42,275 nucleotides of DNA from Verrucomicrobiota bacterium (GCA_016219875.1 JACRJZ010000078.1:1-42275), one strand, 5' to 3'. Positions 34,075 to 41,992 are shown, counted from the stretch's first letter. Numbers and translations are program-made. Notes: generated by a model not told the origin, from the sequence alone.

Positions 34075-34094
34075 ACGCCACTTTTTTGTGGCGT
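34075..34094. promoter_or_regulatory. Perfect hairpin with T6 loop 29 bp before a start codon
   Basis: ACGCCAC-TTTTTT-GTGGCGT forms a seven-base perfect stem. No T-run follows it, so it is not a standard terminator. Its position in the probable 5' leader of the Tat-exported isomerase gene makes a leader structure possible. Confidence 0.35.
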
Positions 34095-34123
34095 AAAGCC
34101 TGGGCCACATTATCAATTCCGCC

Positions 34124-35077
34124 ATGAACACGACGCGCAATGCTTTCTCTCGTTCAGTCCTCACCCAGTCCCGCCGCGATTTCATCCGGCGCCTCGGCGC
34201 GACCGTCGCGCTGGGGGCGGCCGCCACTTCGCCCGGGCTGCTCAGTTCGTTGGCGGCCGAAAGCCAGCCAGCGATGAAGGGCCTCGTTGGCTCCAACATC
34301 TACGGCTGGGGCCAATATGCCGGCCGGGAGAAACGCAAGCTGGACGTGGGCGAAGTCATCTCCGCGCTGCGCGACAGTGGCTACCACTATCTCGAGAACT
34401 TCATGGACCTGGCGCGTCCTGAGAACAACGCCAAGTTCGCCGAGCAGCTCAAGGAAAAGGGCCTTCAACCGGTCAGCCTCTACGTGGGTCCGGCGCTGCA
34501 CGATGCCAAGGCCAAGGACAACGTGGCCAAAGTCCTGGCAGCGGCCAAAGTCTGCAAGGACGCCGGGTTCCAGGTCTTTAGCTGCAACGCCGCTCCCATC
34601 GGACGCGAGAAGACGGACGAGGAGTTGAAGACCCAGGTGGCCGCGCTGATCGAGTTGGGCGAAGGCTTGAACGCGCTGGGGATGAAGCTGGGCGTGCATC
34701 ACCACCTGCCGGAAATGGCCAACCACGCCCGCGAGTTCCACTACAACTTCCGCAACTCCAAGCCGGGCGTGGTCGGCTTCTGCTACGACGTGCATTGGGT
34801 CTGGAAAGGCGGCATGCCGCCGATGGACGCTCTCAAGGAATACGGCGACCGCGTCGTGACCTGGCACTTGCGCCAAAGCCGCGACAAGGTCTGGTGGGAA
34901 GACCTCGACAGCGGCGACATCGACTACGAAGCCGTGGCGAAGTATGCGGAAGAACACAAGCTGCCGCGGCGGTTCACGGTGGAACTCGCCTTCGAGGCCG
35001 GCACCAAGATCACGCGCTCTGTGGTCGAGAATCACCGCCGCAGCCGCGAGTGGGTGCAGAAGGTGTTTGGGGCGTGA
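34124..35077 (+). CDS. Tat-exported xylose-isomerase-like TIM-barrel protein (1)
   Basis: A 317-residue sugar phosphate isomerase/epimerase-like protein. It has a twin-arginine signal SRRDFIRRLGATVALGAAAT (about residues 16-36), so it is probably exported folded. The AP-endonuclease-2/xylose isomerase barrel includes the metal-ligand region MKLGVHHHLPEMAN, FCYDVHWVWKGG, VVTWHLRQSRD and the final FTVELAFEAG. Exported members of this family are frequent in Planctomycetes and Verrucomicrobia; their substrates are mostly unknown. The start ATG immediately precedes the Tat region. No operon partner is obvious on the 3' side because a palindrome (35128-35209) intervenes. Confidence 0.88.
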   Translation: MNTTRNAFSRSVLTQSRRDFIRRLGATVALGAAATSPGLLSSLAAESQPAMKGLVGSNIYGWGQYAGREKRKLDVGEVISALRDSGYHYLENFMDLARPENNAKFAEQLKEKGLQPVSLYVGPALHDAKAKDNVAKVLAAAKVCKDAGFQVFSCNAAPIGREKTDEELKTQVAALIELGEGLNALGMKLGVHHHLPEMANHAREFHYNFRNSKPGVVGFCYDVHWVWKGGMPPMDALKEYGDRVVTWHLRQSRDKVWWEDLDSGDIDYEAVAKYAEEHKLPRRFTVELAFEAGTKITRSVVENHRRSREWVQKVFGA

Positions 35078-35127
35078 CCCAAAGCGGGAGGCGCAGCCGC
35101 AGCCGATATGATCCAATTTCAAAGCCC

Positions 35128-35209
35128 CGTCGCGGCGTCTCGGCAGAGAGCCGCCGTTCTCTTTGTCGGGCACAACAGGAGTGCGGCGCTCTGCCGAGAC
35201 GCCGCGACG
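35128..35209. repeat. Palindrome with 21-bp perfect arms (CGTCGCGGCGTCTCGGCAGAG type)
   Basis: Arms at 35128-35148 and 35189-35209 are exact complements around a 40-bp loop. It lies between the first isomerase-like gene and the transglycosylase gene, 26 bp before the latter's ATG. The sequence differs from the other palindrome families here. Confidence 0.75.
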
Positions 35210-35235
35210 CCCACGAGGTTTTGCAGCCGCCTGTT

Positions 35236-36171
35236 ATGAAACGTCTTTGCCTCCTGCTCCTCGCTTTGGCGACGGCTCCGCTGGCCGTGGCCCAGGACAA
35301 GTCGATCTCGCTCGACGACCTCCTGCAGGACGGCGCGCAATGGATTCAGGACAACCTCGACCTCGACGCGCTGCGGTCGCTGACTGGGGTGGATCAGCAG
35401 AAAGCGGAGAAGTTGTTTCAAGACTTGCAGCAACAACTCCAGGGCGAGTACGTCGTCGATCTGGCGAAACTCAAGACCACCGCGGAAGCCGTCCTGCCGC
35501 TGCTGGAATCCAATCCCGACAGTCGGCCCTACGCGGCTTGGCTGAAGACGCGACTTGATTACCTTGATGTGGCCGAGGAGTTCCGCCTCACCATCCCGCC
35601 GCCAGAGGTGAAGCCCGGCCAGCCTCCGAAGCCAGTCCCGAATCCCGCGCCGGAGTTGCAGCGCAAAGTCTGGGAGAAGCGGCTGGAGACGCGGCCCGCG
35701 CCGAAAGCCTCGGACCCGCTGGTGAGCCGCCTGAAGCCGATCTTTGCGGCGCAGCGTGTGCCGGCGGAGCTGGCCTGGCTGGCGGAAGTCGAGTCGTCCT
35801 TCGATCCTGGCGCGCGGAGTCCGGCCGGCGCGGCGGGGCTATATCAACTCATGCCGGCCACGGCGAAGTCGCTCGGCCTCTCGCTGCGGCCCAGGGACGA
35901 GCGGTTGCAGCCGGAGAAGAACGCGCTGGCTGCGGCGAAATATTTGAAATACCTGCACGGGCGTTTCAAGGACTGGCCGCTGGCGCTGGCGGCCTACAAC
36001 GTCGGCGAGGGCCGGATCAGCGGCCTGCTGGAGAAACACCAGGCGCGGACCTTCGACCAGATCGCCACGCGCCTGCCGGCGGAGACGCAGATGTACGTGC
36101 CGAAAGTCGAAGCCACATTGCGGCGGCGCGAAGGCGTGTCGCTGGCGAAACTGCCGGCGCCGAGCGGGTAG
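35236..36171 (+). CDS. Lytic transglycosylase (SLT domain)
   Basis: A 311-residue exported murein lytic transglycosylase that would cut glycan strands with 1,6-anhydro-muramyl product. The signal peptide is MKRLCLLLLALATAPLAVAQ. An N-terminal helical region and a proline-rich linker (about 120-160) precede the SLT domain (about 160-300). The catalytic Glu is predicted at 186 in AEVESSFDPGARS, followed by AGLYQLMPATAKSLGL and LALAAYNVGEGRI. MltD-like relatives often add LysM domains; none is present here. The ATG at 35236 starts the signal peptide; the frame upstream is open through the previous gene but is not coding. Confidence 0.92.
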   Translation: MKRLCLLLLALATAPLAVAQDKSISLDDLLQDGAQWIQDNLDLDALRSLTGVDQQKAEKLFQDLQQQLQGEYVVDLAKLKTTAEAVLPLLESNPDSRPYAAWLKTRLDYLDVAEEFRLTIPPPEVKPGQPPKPVPNPAPELQRKVWEKRLETRPAPKASDPLVSRLKPIFAAQRVPAELAWLAEVESSFDPGARSPAGAAGLYQLMPATAKSLGLSLRPRDERLQPEKNALAAAKYLKYLHGRFKDWPLALAAYNVGEGRISGLLEKHQARTFDQIATRLPAETQMYVPKVEATLRRREGVSLAKLPAPSG

Positions 36172-36192
36172 TTCTGCGAGGCAATTTCAGAA

Positions 36193-36251
36193 CCCCGTAG
36201 CAGCCGACGTGAGGAGGCTCTGTCTTGATTTCAGATTTCAGATTTCAGATT
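36193..36251. repeat. Palindrome half-element plus ATTTCAG heptamer array
   Basis: 36193-36220 is one arm of the GTAGCAGCCGACGTGAGGAGG family, with the family outer flank just before it. ATTTCAG is then repeated three times (36228-36248), followed by GAGTGAGC. The second arm lies beyond the composite repeat at 36438-36461. Confidence 0.65.
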
Positions 36252-36259
36252 CGAAGAGT

Positions 36260-36454
36260 GAGCCTGCCAAGGAACGGAGCGCGGCTGTGTCCGCAGGACC
36301 AGCCGCAGCACCAACCCAGGAGCGGGGCGTGAGAGCATGTCCGAGCTTCGTCCTCTGGAGCGTGCTGCGGCTGGGTCTTCGACCACAGCCGCGCTCCGTT
36401 CCTTGGCCCGATGCAGCAACCATCGGCGGTGGCTCCGACTCTCCTCACGTCGGC
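36260..36454. repeat. 195-bp composite repeat, copy 2
   Basis: Reverse complement of 2191-2385 with about ten substitutions and no length change by eye. The internal 23-bp inverted arms are conserved. Together with its flanks it fills most of the 364-bp gap between the transglycosylase and the second isomerase-like gene. Confidence 0.8.
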
Positions 36455-36535
36455 TGCTACAGTCTTGCAGGAAGCTCCTGCGTCCGGCGAAAAATTTGTT
36501 TCCTTCCCGGCGGAGCGGCTGGTTCAATCGGTCGC

Positions 36536-37462
36536 ATGAACGAAATGACGAATCGACGTGAGTTCCTTTCCACCTCGTGGCGCGCCGGCTTGGCCCTGGC
36601 CACCGCGGGCGCACTTGTTCCGACGCCGGGGCCGGCTATGGAGCCGTTCAAGCGTCCGGGCAAGCCGCGCTTCCCGCTCAGCTTGGCCGCCTACTCTTTC
36701 CGTGAGTTCTTCAACCACAAGGATCCGGCCAAGCGCCTCACGCTTTTCCAGTTTATCGACTTCTGCGCCGACCAGGGTTTGGAGGGCGCCGAACTGACCA
36801 GCTACTATTTTCCTCCCAAAGCCGACGCCGAGTTCCTGCTCCAAGTGAAGCGCCATGCCTTTTTGCGCGGCGTGGCCATCAGCGGCACCGCCATCGGCAA
36901 CAACTACTGCCTCCCGAAAGGCGAGAAGCGCGATGCCCAGATCGCCCTCACCAAGCAATGGGTGGACAACGCGGCCCTCCTGGGCGCGCCCCACATCCGG
37001 GTCTTTGCCGGGGCCAAGGGCGCCCTCGACCTGGCGGAGGCGAAGAAGCTGTGTCTCGAAACGCTCGAAGAGTGCGCCGACTACGCGGGCAAGAAGGGCG
37101 TCTTCCTCGGCCTGGAAAACCACGGCGGCATCGTGGCCGAGCCGGCGGACTTGCTCGGACTCGTCCAAGCCGCCAAGAGTCCCTGGGTGGGTATCAACCT
37201 CGACTCAGGCAACTTCAACACGGACGATCCCTACGCCGACCTCGCCAAGTGCGCCCCCTACGCCGTGAACGTGCAGATCAAGGTGGAGATCAAGCGGCGC
37301 GGTGCGGCGAAGAGAGAAACGACCGACCTGGATCGCATCACCAAGTTCCTCCGCGACGCCAACTACCAGGGCTTTGTTGCGCTCGAATACGAGGCGGCGG
37401 AAGATCCGTGGCAGGCCGTGCCGGTCTGGCTGAAGCGAATGCGGGCCGCTGTCGTGCCCTGA
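36536..37462 (+). CDS. Tat-signal xylose-isomerase-like TIM-barrel protein (2)
   Basis: A 308-residue sugar phosphate isomerase/epimerase-like protein. Twin arginines appear in NRREFLSTSWRAGLALATAG near the N-terminus, so export by Tat is likely. The barrel shows FPLSLAAYSFREFF, GLEGAELTSYYFPP, HIRVFAGAKG, the metal-binding GVFLGLENHGG, VGINLDSGNFN and the final GFVALEYEAAEDPW. The conserved Glu, His and Asp positions look intact. It is a paralogue-level relative of the protein at 34124, not a close duplicate. The composite repeat lies directly upstream, so its promoter must be within or beside that repeat. Confidence 0.88.
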   Translation: MNEMTNRREFLSTSWRAGLALATAGALVPTPGPAMEPFKRPGKPRFPLSLAAYSFREFFNHKDPAKRLTLFQFIDFCADQGLEGAELTSYYFPPKADAEFLLQVKRHAFLRGVAISGTAIGNNYCLPKGEKRDAQIALTKQWVDNAALLGAPHIRVFAGAKGALDLAEAKKLCLETLEECADYAGKKGVFLGLENHGGIVAEPADLLGLVQAAKSPWVGINLDSGNFNTDDPYADLAKCAPYAVNVQIKVEIKRRGAAKRETTDLDRITKFLRDANYQGFVALEYEAAEDPWQAVPVWLKRMRAAVVP

Positions 37463-37482
37463 GCGGCGTATGTGTTTAGCGT

Positions 37483-37635
37483 CGTAGCGCCGGCTTTCCT
37501 GCCTGCCGTATCGCTGACTTTCAGTCGGCAGGGCGTGGCCAGTTCAGAAACACATCGAGTTCATACCCGCCTTCGCTTGGCAACGTCCCGCAGGTTGAAA
37601 ACCTGCGATACGGCAGGCTGGAAAGCCTGCGCTAC
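37483..37635. repeat. GTAGCGC...GCGCTAC repeat related to the 25182 and 41993 elements
   Basis: It contains GTAGCGCCGG at one end and GCCTGCGCTAC at the other, with internal palindromes such as GCAGGTTGAAAACCTGC and GACTTTCAGTC. It shares small palindromes with the 25182-25375 element but lacks its GGCTGCATCAAGCTC ends. An imperfect outer pair (GTATGTGTTTAGCG and CGCCAAATACATAC) may mark its limits, about 37469-37649. It lies between convergent genes (isomerase-like + and pal -). Confidence 0.6.
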
Positions 37636-37695
37636 GCCAAATACATACGAGGCCGTGGGTTCTTGCGACGCTCGGGAGAGCGGACAGGAGGAAGC

Positions 37696-38322
37696 TTACT
37701 TGGGCAGGACGAGAATGAATTCGCCGCGGCGGTTCTTGGCCCAGGAGGCTTCGTCGTGGCCGAGCGCGACGGGCTGGTCCTTGCCAAAGCTGACCGTGTG
37801 AATCTTCTCCCCGTTCACGCCGGCACGGATGAGGTATTCGCGGATGGCCAACGCGCGGCGTTCACCGAGGGCGCGGTTGTATTCCGCGGTGCCGCGTTCG
37901 TCGCAATGGCCTTCGATCAAGAGATCGCAGGCCGGATTCTCGTTCTTGAACTGGCCGGCCACGGAATCCACTTTCGAGGCTTCGCTCGACTTGATGACCG
38001 AACGGTCGAAGTCGAAATAAACCGTGAAGGCCTTGAACTTCTCGCGGTCCTTGGGGCGGCCTTCGATGGAGCCGGAGGCGGCCCCGAAAGTGCCATCGGC
38101 ATTGGCCTTCATCGTGGTGGGCGTTTCCCCGCCAATCATTGGCGGCGCGGTGGTGATGGGGTTGCCAGAGCCGATGGGATTTCCGGTGGTGTCTGAACCG
38201 ACACCGCTGGCAGCCTGCCCTGGCAACGGCGTGGTGCGCCCGGGCCGTTTCTTGCAGCCTTGACCGGCGAAAGCGAGGACTGCGACGACCGTGATGAGAG
38301 TGACAAACTTCGTGATTTTCAT
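37696..38322 (-). CDS. pal: Peptidoglycan-associated lipoprotein Pal
   Basis: A 208-residue outer-membrane lipoprotein of the Tol-Pal system. It has a signal with Cys at GQGCKK (an atypical lipobox), a low-complexity Gly/Pro/Thr linker, and an OmpA-like peptidoglycan-binding domain (about 100-208). Motifs are VYFDFDRSVIKSSE, LLIEGHCDERGTAEYNRALG and ERRALAIREYLIRAGV, which carry the diaminopimelate-contacting Asp and Arg. It is the last gene of the tolQ-tolR-tolA/tonB-tolB-pal order, 22 bp after tolB. The frame is open further upstream, but that part lies within tolB. The role is to anchor the outer membrane to peptidoglycan during division. Confidence 0.95.
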   Translation of the reverse strand: MKITKFVTLITVVAVLAFAGQGCKKRPGRTTPLPGQAASGVGSDTTGNPIGSGNPITTAPPMIGGETPTTMKANADGTFGAASGSIEGRPKDREKFKAFTVYFDFDRSVIKSSEASKVDSVAGQFKNENPACDLLIEGHCDERGTAEYNRALGERRALAIREYLIRAGVNGEKIHTVSFGKDQPVALGHDEASWAKNRRGEFILVLPK

Positions 38323-38344
38323 GTGCGTTGTGTATTGTGGGAAA

Positions 38345-39538
38345 CTACCTGGCCCAACTCGGCGACGAGGCGCTCCCCGAAATGCGGGCGACATCCTTGA
38401 CTTGTTTGCTGGGCACGTCAAGCAAAGACAGGACGTGCCGGTGGTTGACGTTGCGGGCGAAGACCACGGCGCGTGAATTGGGCGCCCACACCGGGTCTTC
38501 TCCCTCCACCAAACTGGTGGTTTGGCCGCGCCGAGAACCGTCCATCGACACGACGCAAATATCAAATCCGCCCCGCCGCTGGGACGTGAACACGATGTAC
38601 TTGCCGTCCGGCGACCAGTCCGGTTCGGTGGGACGGCCCACGGTCGTCGGCACGCGCGTCAAAGCGCCGCCCTCCGCCGAGATCGTGTAGAGCGCCGTCA
38701 CACCCGTGCGGTCGGAGCAGAAGCAAATTGTCCGCCCATCCGGCGACCAGCACGGCGAGGCGTTCACGGCCTTGCCCGTGGTGAGCTGACGGAGATTGCC
38801 GCCGTCGATGTCGCTGACGTAGAGATCGGGGTTGCCGGACTTGCCGAGAATCATGGCGAGACGGCGGCCGTCCGCCGAGATGGCCACGCTGGAGTTGAGT
38901 CCATTGAAGCGGGCGACGGCCTTGCGCGCGCCAGTGCTGAGGTTCTGGGAGAAGATGTCGGGCTTGCCGAATTTGTAGGACGTGTAGAACAGCGTCGAGC
39001 CTTTGCCCCACGCCGGCGCGGCCACGATGACGCCATCCTGGGTCACGGACTGGGCGCTGTATCCGTCGTAGTCTGCGACATAAATCTCTCCTGGGCCGAC
39101 GCCGCTCGGCTGGACGAGGAAAGCGATCTTGGTCTGCGCGATGGGAATCCGCTCCGCCGCCTGCGCCACGGCATCGGCCAACGCGTGGGTCTGCGAGCGG
39201 GTGCCACTGCCGGTGAAGGCTTTGGCGACTTTGGTTTGCTTGGTGAACGGATCGTAGAGCACGCCTTCGACGCGGCCCGGCTCGTTCTTGCCTTGAAGGA
39301 GGTAGCGCGCCTCTTTCTCGGAAACCAACCTGAAGCCCATGAAGAACAGGTCGTTCTTGATCGTTTTGTCCACCTCGCCGGAGAAGCCCGTGATGTGAAT
39401 GGGGATCGCGGGCGGGAAGTCCAGGCCGGAGGCAGTCGCCTCCCTGTCAATTCGGATGGCGTCGTCGGTAGCGGCGAGCACGGTTACGGGAAGAACGGAG
39501 CACAATACGGCGGTTAGGAACAAGCGGGTCAGTTTCAT
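38345..39538 (-). CDS. tolB: Tol-Pal system periplasmic propeller protein TolB
   Basis: A 397-residue periplasmic protein. The signal peptide is MKLTRLFLTAVLCSVLPVTV, cut near LAA. The TolB N-terminal domain is about 25-165. A six-bladed beta-propeller then carries WD40-like PD40 repeats such as SPCWSPDGRTICFCSDRTG, EPDWSPDGKYIVFTSQRRG and DPVWAPNSRAVVFA. The ATG overlaps the preceding tolA/tonB stop by four bases (coordinates 39535-39538), indicating coupling. In known systems TolB cycles between Pal and TolA. The length is slightly below E. coli TolB (430). Confidence 0.95.
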   Translation of the reverse strand: MKLTRLFLTAVLCSVLPVTVLAATDDAIRIDREATASGLDFPPAIPIHITGFSGEVDKTIKNDLFFMGFRLVSEKEARYLLQGKNEPGRVEGVLYDPFTKQTKVAKAFTGSGTRSQTHALADAVAQAAERIPIAQTKIAFLVQPSGVGPGEIYVADYDGYSAQSVTQDGVIVAAPAWGKGSTLFYTSYKFGKPDIFSQNLSTGARKAVARFNGLNSSVAISADGRRLAMILGKSGNPDLYVSDIDGGNLRQLTTGKAVNASPCWSPDGRTICFCSDRTGVTALYTISAEGGALTRVPTTVGRPTEPDWSPDGKYIVFTSQRRGGFDICVVSMDGSRRGQTTSLVEGEDPVWAPNSRAVVFARNVNHRHVLSLLDVPSKQVKDVARISGSASSPSWAR

Positions 39539-40452
39539 CCAAGTCTTCGTTTGGCGTTCAAGTTGAATTCGATGGTCAAGGTGCGGCGCTCTTCTTTCGC
39601 GCCCTCCGGGAAGGGCGGCACGTTCCTCACGTCCCGCAGCACGCGCTGCACGGAGCGGTTCACGGCGGAGTCACTGGAAGAGGAGAGAATGTCCGAAGCC
39701 ATGACGCTGCCGTCGCGCGCGATGGTCACGGTAACTTTCACGGTCGCGGATTCGTTGGCCTCGGCGGGCGGGTTCCAGGCGTTGTCGAAGCACGCCGCCA
39801 CCGCGGCCCTCCAGTTGCTGACAGCAGGACCGCCGCCCGGTCCCCACACATCGACGCTGGAGGCCACGTTGCCCACCAAGCCGTGGCCGACGTTCGAGAC
39901 CGTTCGGTCGAAGGCATTGCGCGCCTCGCCCCATCGCTTCTGGTACGCGGCGTACTCGCGGCGGGCCTTCTCGTCGGCTTCGCGCTGCACTTTGGCCGCG
40001 GCGAGGTCGGCGGCAGCCCGCTTCGTGGCGTTCGTATTGATGCGGGTCGTGAGTTTGGGATGGGTGTCCTTGGGCTTGGTGGACTTGGTGGCTTTGGTCG
40101 GGTCGTCGCCGGTTTTCGGTTCCGGCTCGTGCTCCTTCGGCTTGGCGGTTTCTTTGGCGGGCTCGGGCGTTTTCTCCACTTTCGGCGGCGGCGGAGTGGG
40201 CACTGGCGCGGGCGGCGTCGCGACGGGCGGGGGCGGAAGCTGCGGCGCGGGGGCATTCTCGCGCGGGGCGTTGGGATTGCCGCCGGTGGAGATTTTCTCG
40301 TCCGTCAGCCGCGTGAAGGTGAGCACGGGGCCGAGGTCTTCCAGCTTCGGCCCTTTGGGCGTGAAGAACGCCGAGCCAAACAAGAACGCCACCATCAGCA
40401 GCCCGTGCAGAGCGGCTGACCCGAGCAGACACTTTTTCTCAAGGCGGTTCAT
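39535..40452 (-). CDS. TolA/TonB-type energy transducer
   Basis: A 305-residue protein with an N-terminal membrane anchor (about 9-30, LLGSAALHGLLMVAFLFGSA). A long Pro/Lys/Glu-rich periplasmic spacer (about 65-140) is followed by a short charged helical part (RAAADLAAAKVQREADEKA). The C-terminal domain is TonB/TolA-like (about 215-300: VKVTVTIARDGSVMASDIL, then VQRVLRDVRNVPPFPEGA). Its place between tolR and tolB makes it the functional TolA, though the C-terminal domain reads more like TonB. It overlaps tolR and tolB by four bases each. The helical spacer is shorter and more proline-rich than E. coli TolA. Confidence 0.88.
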   Translation of the reverse strand: MNRLEKKCLLGSAALHGLLMVAFLFGSAFFTPKGPKLEDLGPVLTFTRLTDEKISTGGNPNAPRENAPAPQLPPPPVATPPAPVPTPPPPKVEKTPEPAKETAKPKEHEPEPKTGDDPTKATKSTKPKDTHPKLTTRINTNATKRAAADLAAAKVQREADEKARREYAAYQKRWGEARNAFDRTVSNVGHGLVGNVASSVDVWGPGGGPAVSNWRAAVAACFDNAWNPPAEANESATVKVTVTIARDGSVMASDILSSSSDSAVNRSVQRVLRDVRNVPPFPEGAKEERRTLTIEFNLNAKRRLG

Positions 40453-40862
40453 CGTGGCGGCGTCGTGCGCAGCGAGAAGCGGGTGATGCCGTTCCGCTGG
40501 CAGCGGTCAATGACCGAATAAAGATGCTTGTTCTGCCCGTTTTCGTCGGCGCGAATCCAGACCAGCAGGTTCGGGTTGGCGTGAAAGTCGCGGACGAGGG
40601 AGGCCTCGATCTGGTCGAGGGTCATGGGCCGGCCGCCGAAGGCCATGATGCCGTTGGCGGCGATCTCGACGGTGCGGATATCGCCTTTCTCCACGGGCCG
40701 GTCCGTGCGCCCGCCTTGCGAGAGCTTGAGGTCCAAGCCCTGTTCCAACAGCGGCGTCGTGATGACGAAGATGATGAGGAGCACGAACGCCAAATCCAGC
40801 AGCGGCGTGATGTTGATGTCACTCAGCGTCACCAGCGAATTGCGTTGGGAGAAGCGGCGCAT
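40449..40862 (-). CDS. tolR: TolR/ExbD-type proton-channel subunit
   Basis: A 137-residue single-span inner-membrane protein. NINSP-type ITPLLDLAFVLLIIFVIT forms the membrane helix, with the proton-carrying Asp at about 23. A periplasmic dimerisation domain follows (VEIAANGIMAFGGRPMTLDQ, then VWIRADENGQNKHLYSVID). With TolQ it would use the proton gradient to energise TolA. It overlaps tolA/tonB by four bases but is separated from tolQ by a 124-bp repeat-bearing gap, unusual for this operon. Confidence 0.94.
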   Translation of the reverse strand: MRRFSQRNSLVTLSDINITPLLDLAFVLLIIFVITTPLLEQGLDLKLSQGGRTDRPVEKGDIRTVEIAANGIMAFGGRPMTLDQIEASLVRDFHANPNLLVWIRADENGQNKHLYSVIDRCQRNGITRFSLRTTPPR

Positions 40863-40866
40863 GTCA

Positions 40867-40984
40867 GGTTCTCAGGTTTTCAAGTTCTCAAGTTTTCAAG
40901 TTTTCAAGTTTTCAAGTTGTCAGGTTCCACGTCAGCGCCCGCCCGGGCCACTTGATAACCTGATAACTTGAAAACCTGAGAACC
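40867..40984. repeat. Octamer tandem array within an 18-bp inverted repeat between tolQ and tolR
   Basis: AGTTTTCA-type octamers occur about six times in a row (about 40874-40925), with one or two changed bases in some units. The array starts within the left arm (40867-40884) of a perfect 18-bp inverted repeat whose right arm is at 40967-40984. The arms flank almost the whole tolQ-tolR gap, so the transcript can form a long stem just before the tolR start. Confidence 0.75.
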
Positions 40985-40986
40985 AA

Positions 40987-41706
40987 CTATTCCTCGAGGT
41001 ATTCCGTTTCCATTTTCGACACGAGGTCCTGCGCGAAGTTGTCCAGTTCGACCGTCAGGACACGCAGGTTGTGGACGAGCCAGTTGTAGCCAAACATCGA
41101 GGGGATCGCCACCAGCAGGCCGGCCACGGTGGTGATGAGGGCTGCGGCCACGCCGGGCGCCATCGTTGCCAAGTCCGCGCGCCCGCGCATGGCCACGGCG
41201 CCGAAGGTGTCCATCACGCCCCAGACCGTGCCGAGCAGACCGAGGAACGGCGCGCCGCTGACGGCGATGGCGAGCATGATGAGGCCGGACTCCAGCCGGA
41301 GCGATTGCTGGGCGACGGTGCCTTCCAGGGTGCGCTTGATGTGCTCCATGGACTTCAGGGAGATCGCCCGCTTGCGTCCGGTGTCGGGCTGTTTGAGGCG
41401 GGCGTCCATCTCCTTGCATCCTTCCTGATAGACCGAGAAGAGCGGGCAGTCATCGACTTGCACCCGGCGGTCGAAGATGTCCATGACCGTTTTCTGGGTG
41501 CGGAACTCAGCTTCAAAGAGGCGGTTCAGGCGCTTGGCCCGGCGCATCTGCATGGCCTTGGAGGCCATGATCGACCAAGCGAAGATCGAGAAGAGCACGA
41601 GGATGACAATGATGACCTTGGCCTCGGGCGTGGCCCGATCCCAAATGAAGAGGAGCCGGCCCTTGCCAGGGTTGGCTGCTATGTCCGCTAGAAACAGATA
41701 CATCAT
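40987..41706 (-). CDS. tolQ: TolQ/ExbB-type proton-channel subunit
   Basis: A 239-residue inner-membrane protein with three membrane spans: about 20-42 (AKVIIVILVLFSIFAWSIM), then LIMLAIAVSGAPFLGLLGTV, then APGVAAALITTVAGLLVAIP. The MotA/TolQ/ExbB block GLLGTVWGVMDTF is intact. The cytoplasmic loop lies between spans 1 and 2. It is the first gene of the five-gene tol-pal operon. ATG 41706 (directly followed by a second ATG) begins a sensible protein; the open frame back to 41745 was not used. The promoter should lie in 41707-41992, where no clear motif was found. Confidence 0.94.
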   Translation of the reverse strand: MMYLFLADIAANPGKGRLLFIWDRATPEAKVIIVILVLFSIFAWSIMASKAMQMRRAKRLNRLFEAEFRTQKTVMDIFDRRVQVDDCPLFSVYQEGCKEMDARLKQPDTGRKRAISLKSMEHIKRTLEGTVAQQSLRLESGLIMLAIAVSGAPFLGLLGTVWGVMDTFGAVAMRGRADLATMAPGVAAALITTVAGLLVAIPSMFGYNWLVHNLRVLTVELDNFAQDLVSKMETEYLEE

Positions 41707-41992
41707 CTCGACACGACTAGAGCACAGTTCAACAAAGTGGGGCAACGAAAACCAAAGTACGCGCCCGCGTCTTGGTCGTGGTGAGGAACCGATTTGCCGC
41801 CCAGACCGGGGCTGGTCGAAAACTACGGGGCATTAGAAGCAACAAGGCGGGGTCTTGTTCAAGAAATTTCTGAAACAATCTTCTCCCCGATCTGTACCGA
41901 AAGCGGATGGGGAAGCTCCCTCTTGGGCGCGAGAAGATGCACGAGGCTCCCGGAGACCTCGCTTCAGCCTGGCTCTGTTCGAGCGGCCACAA

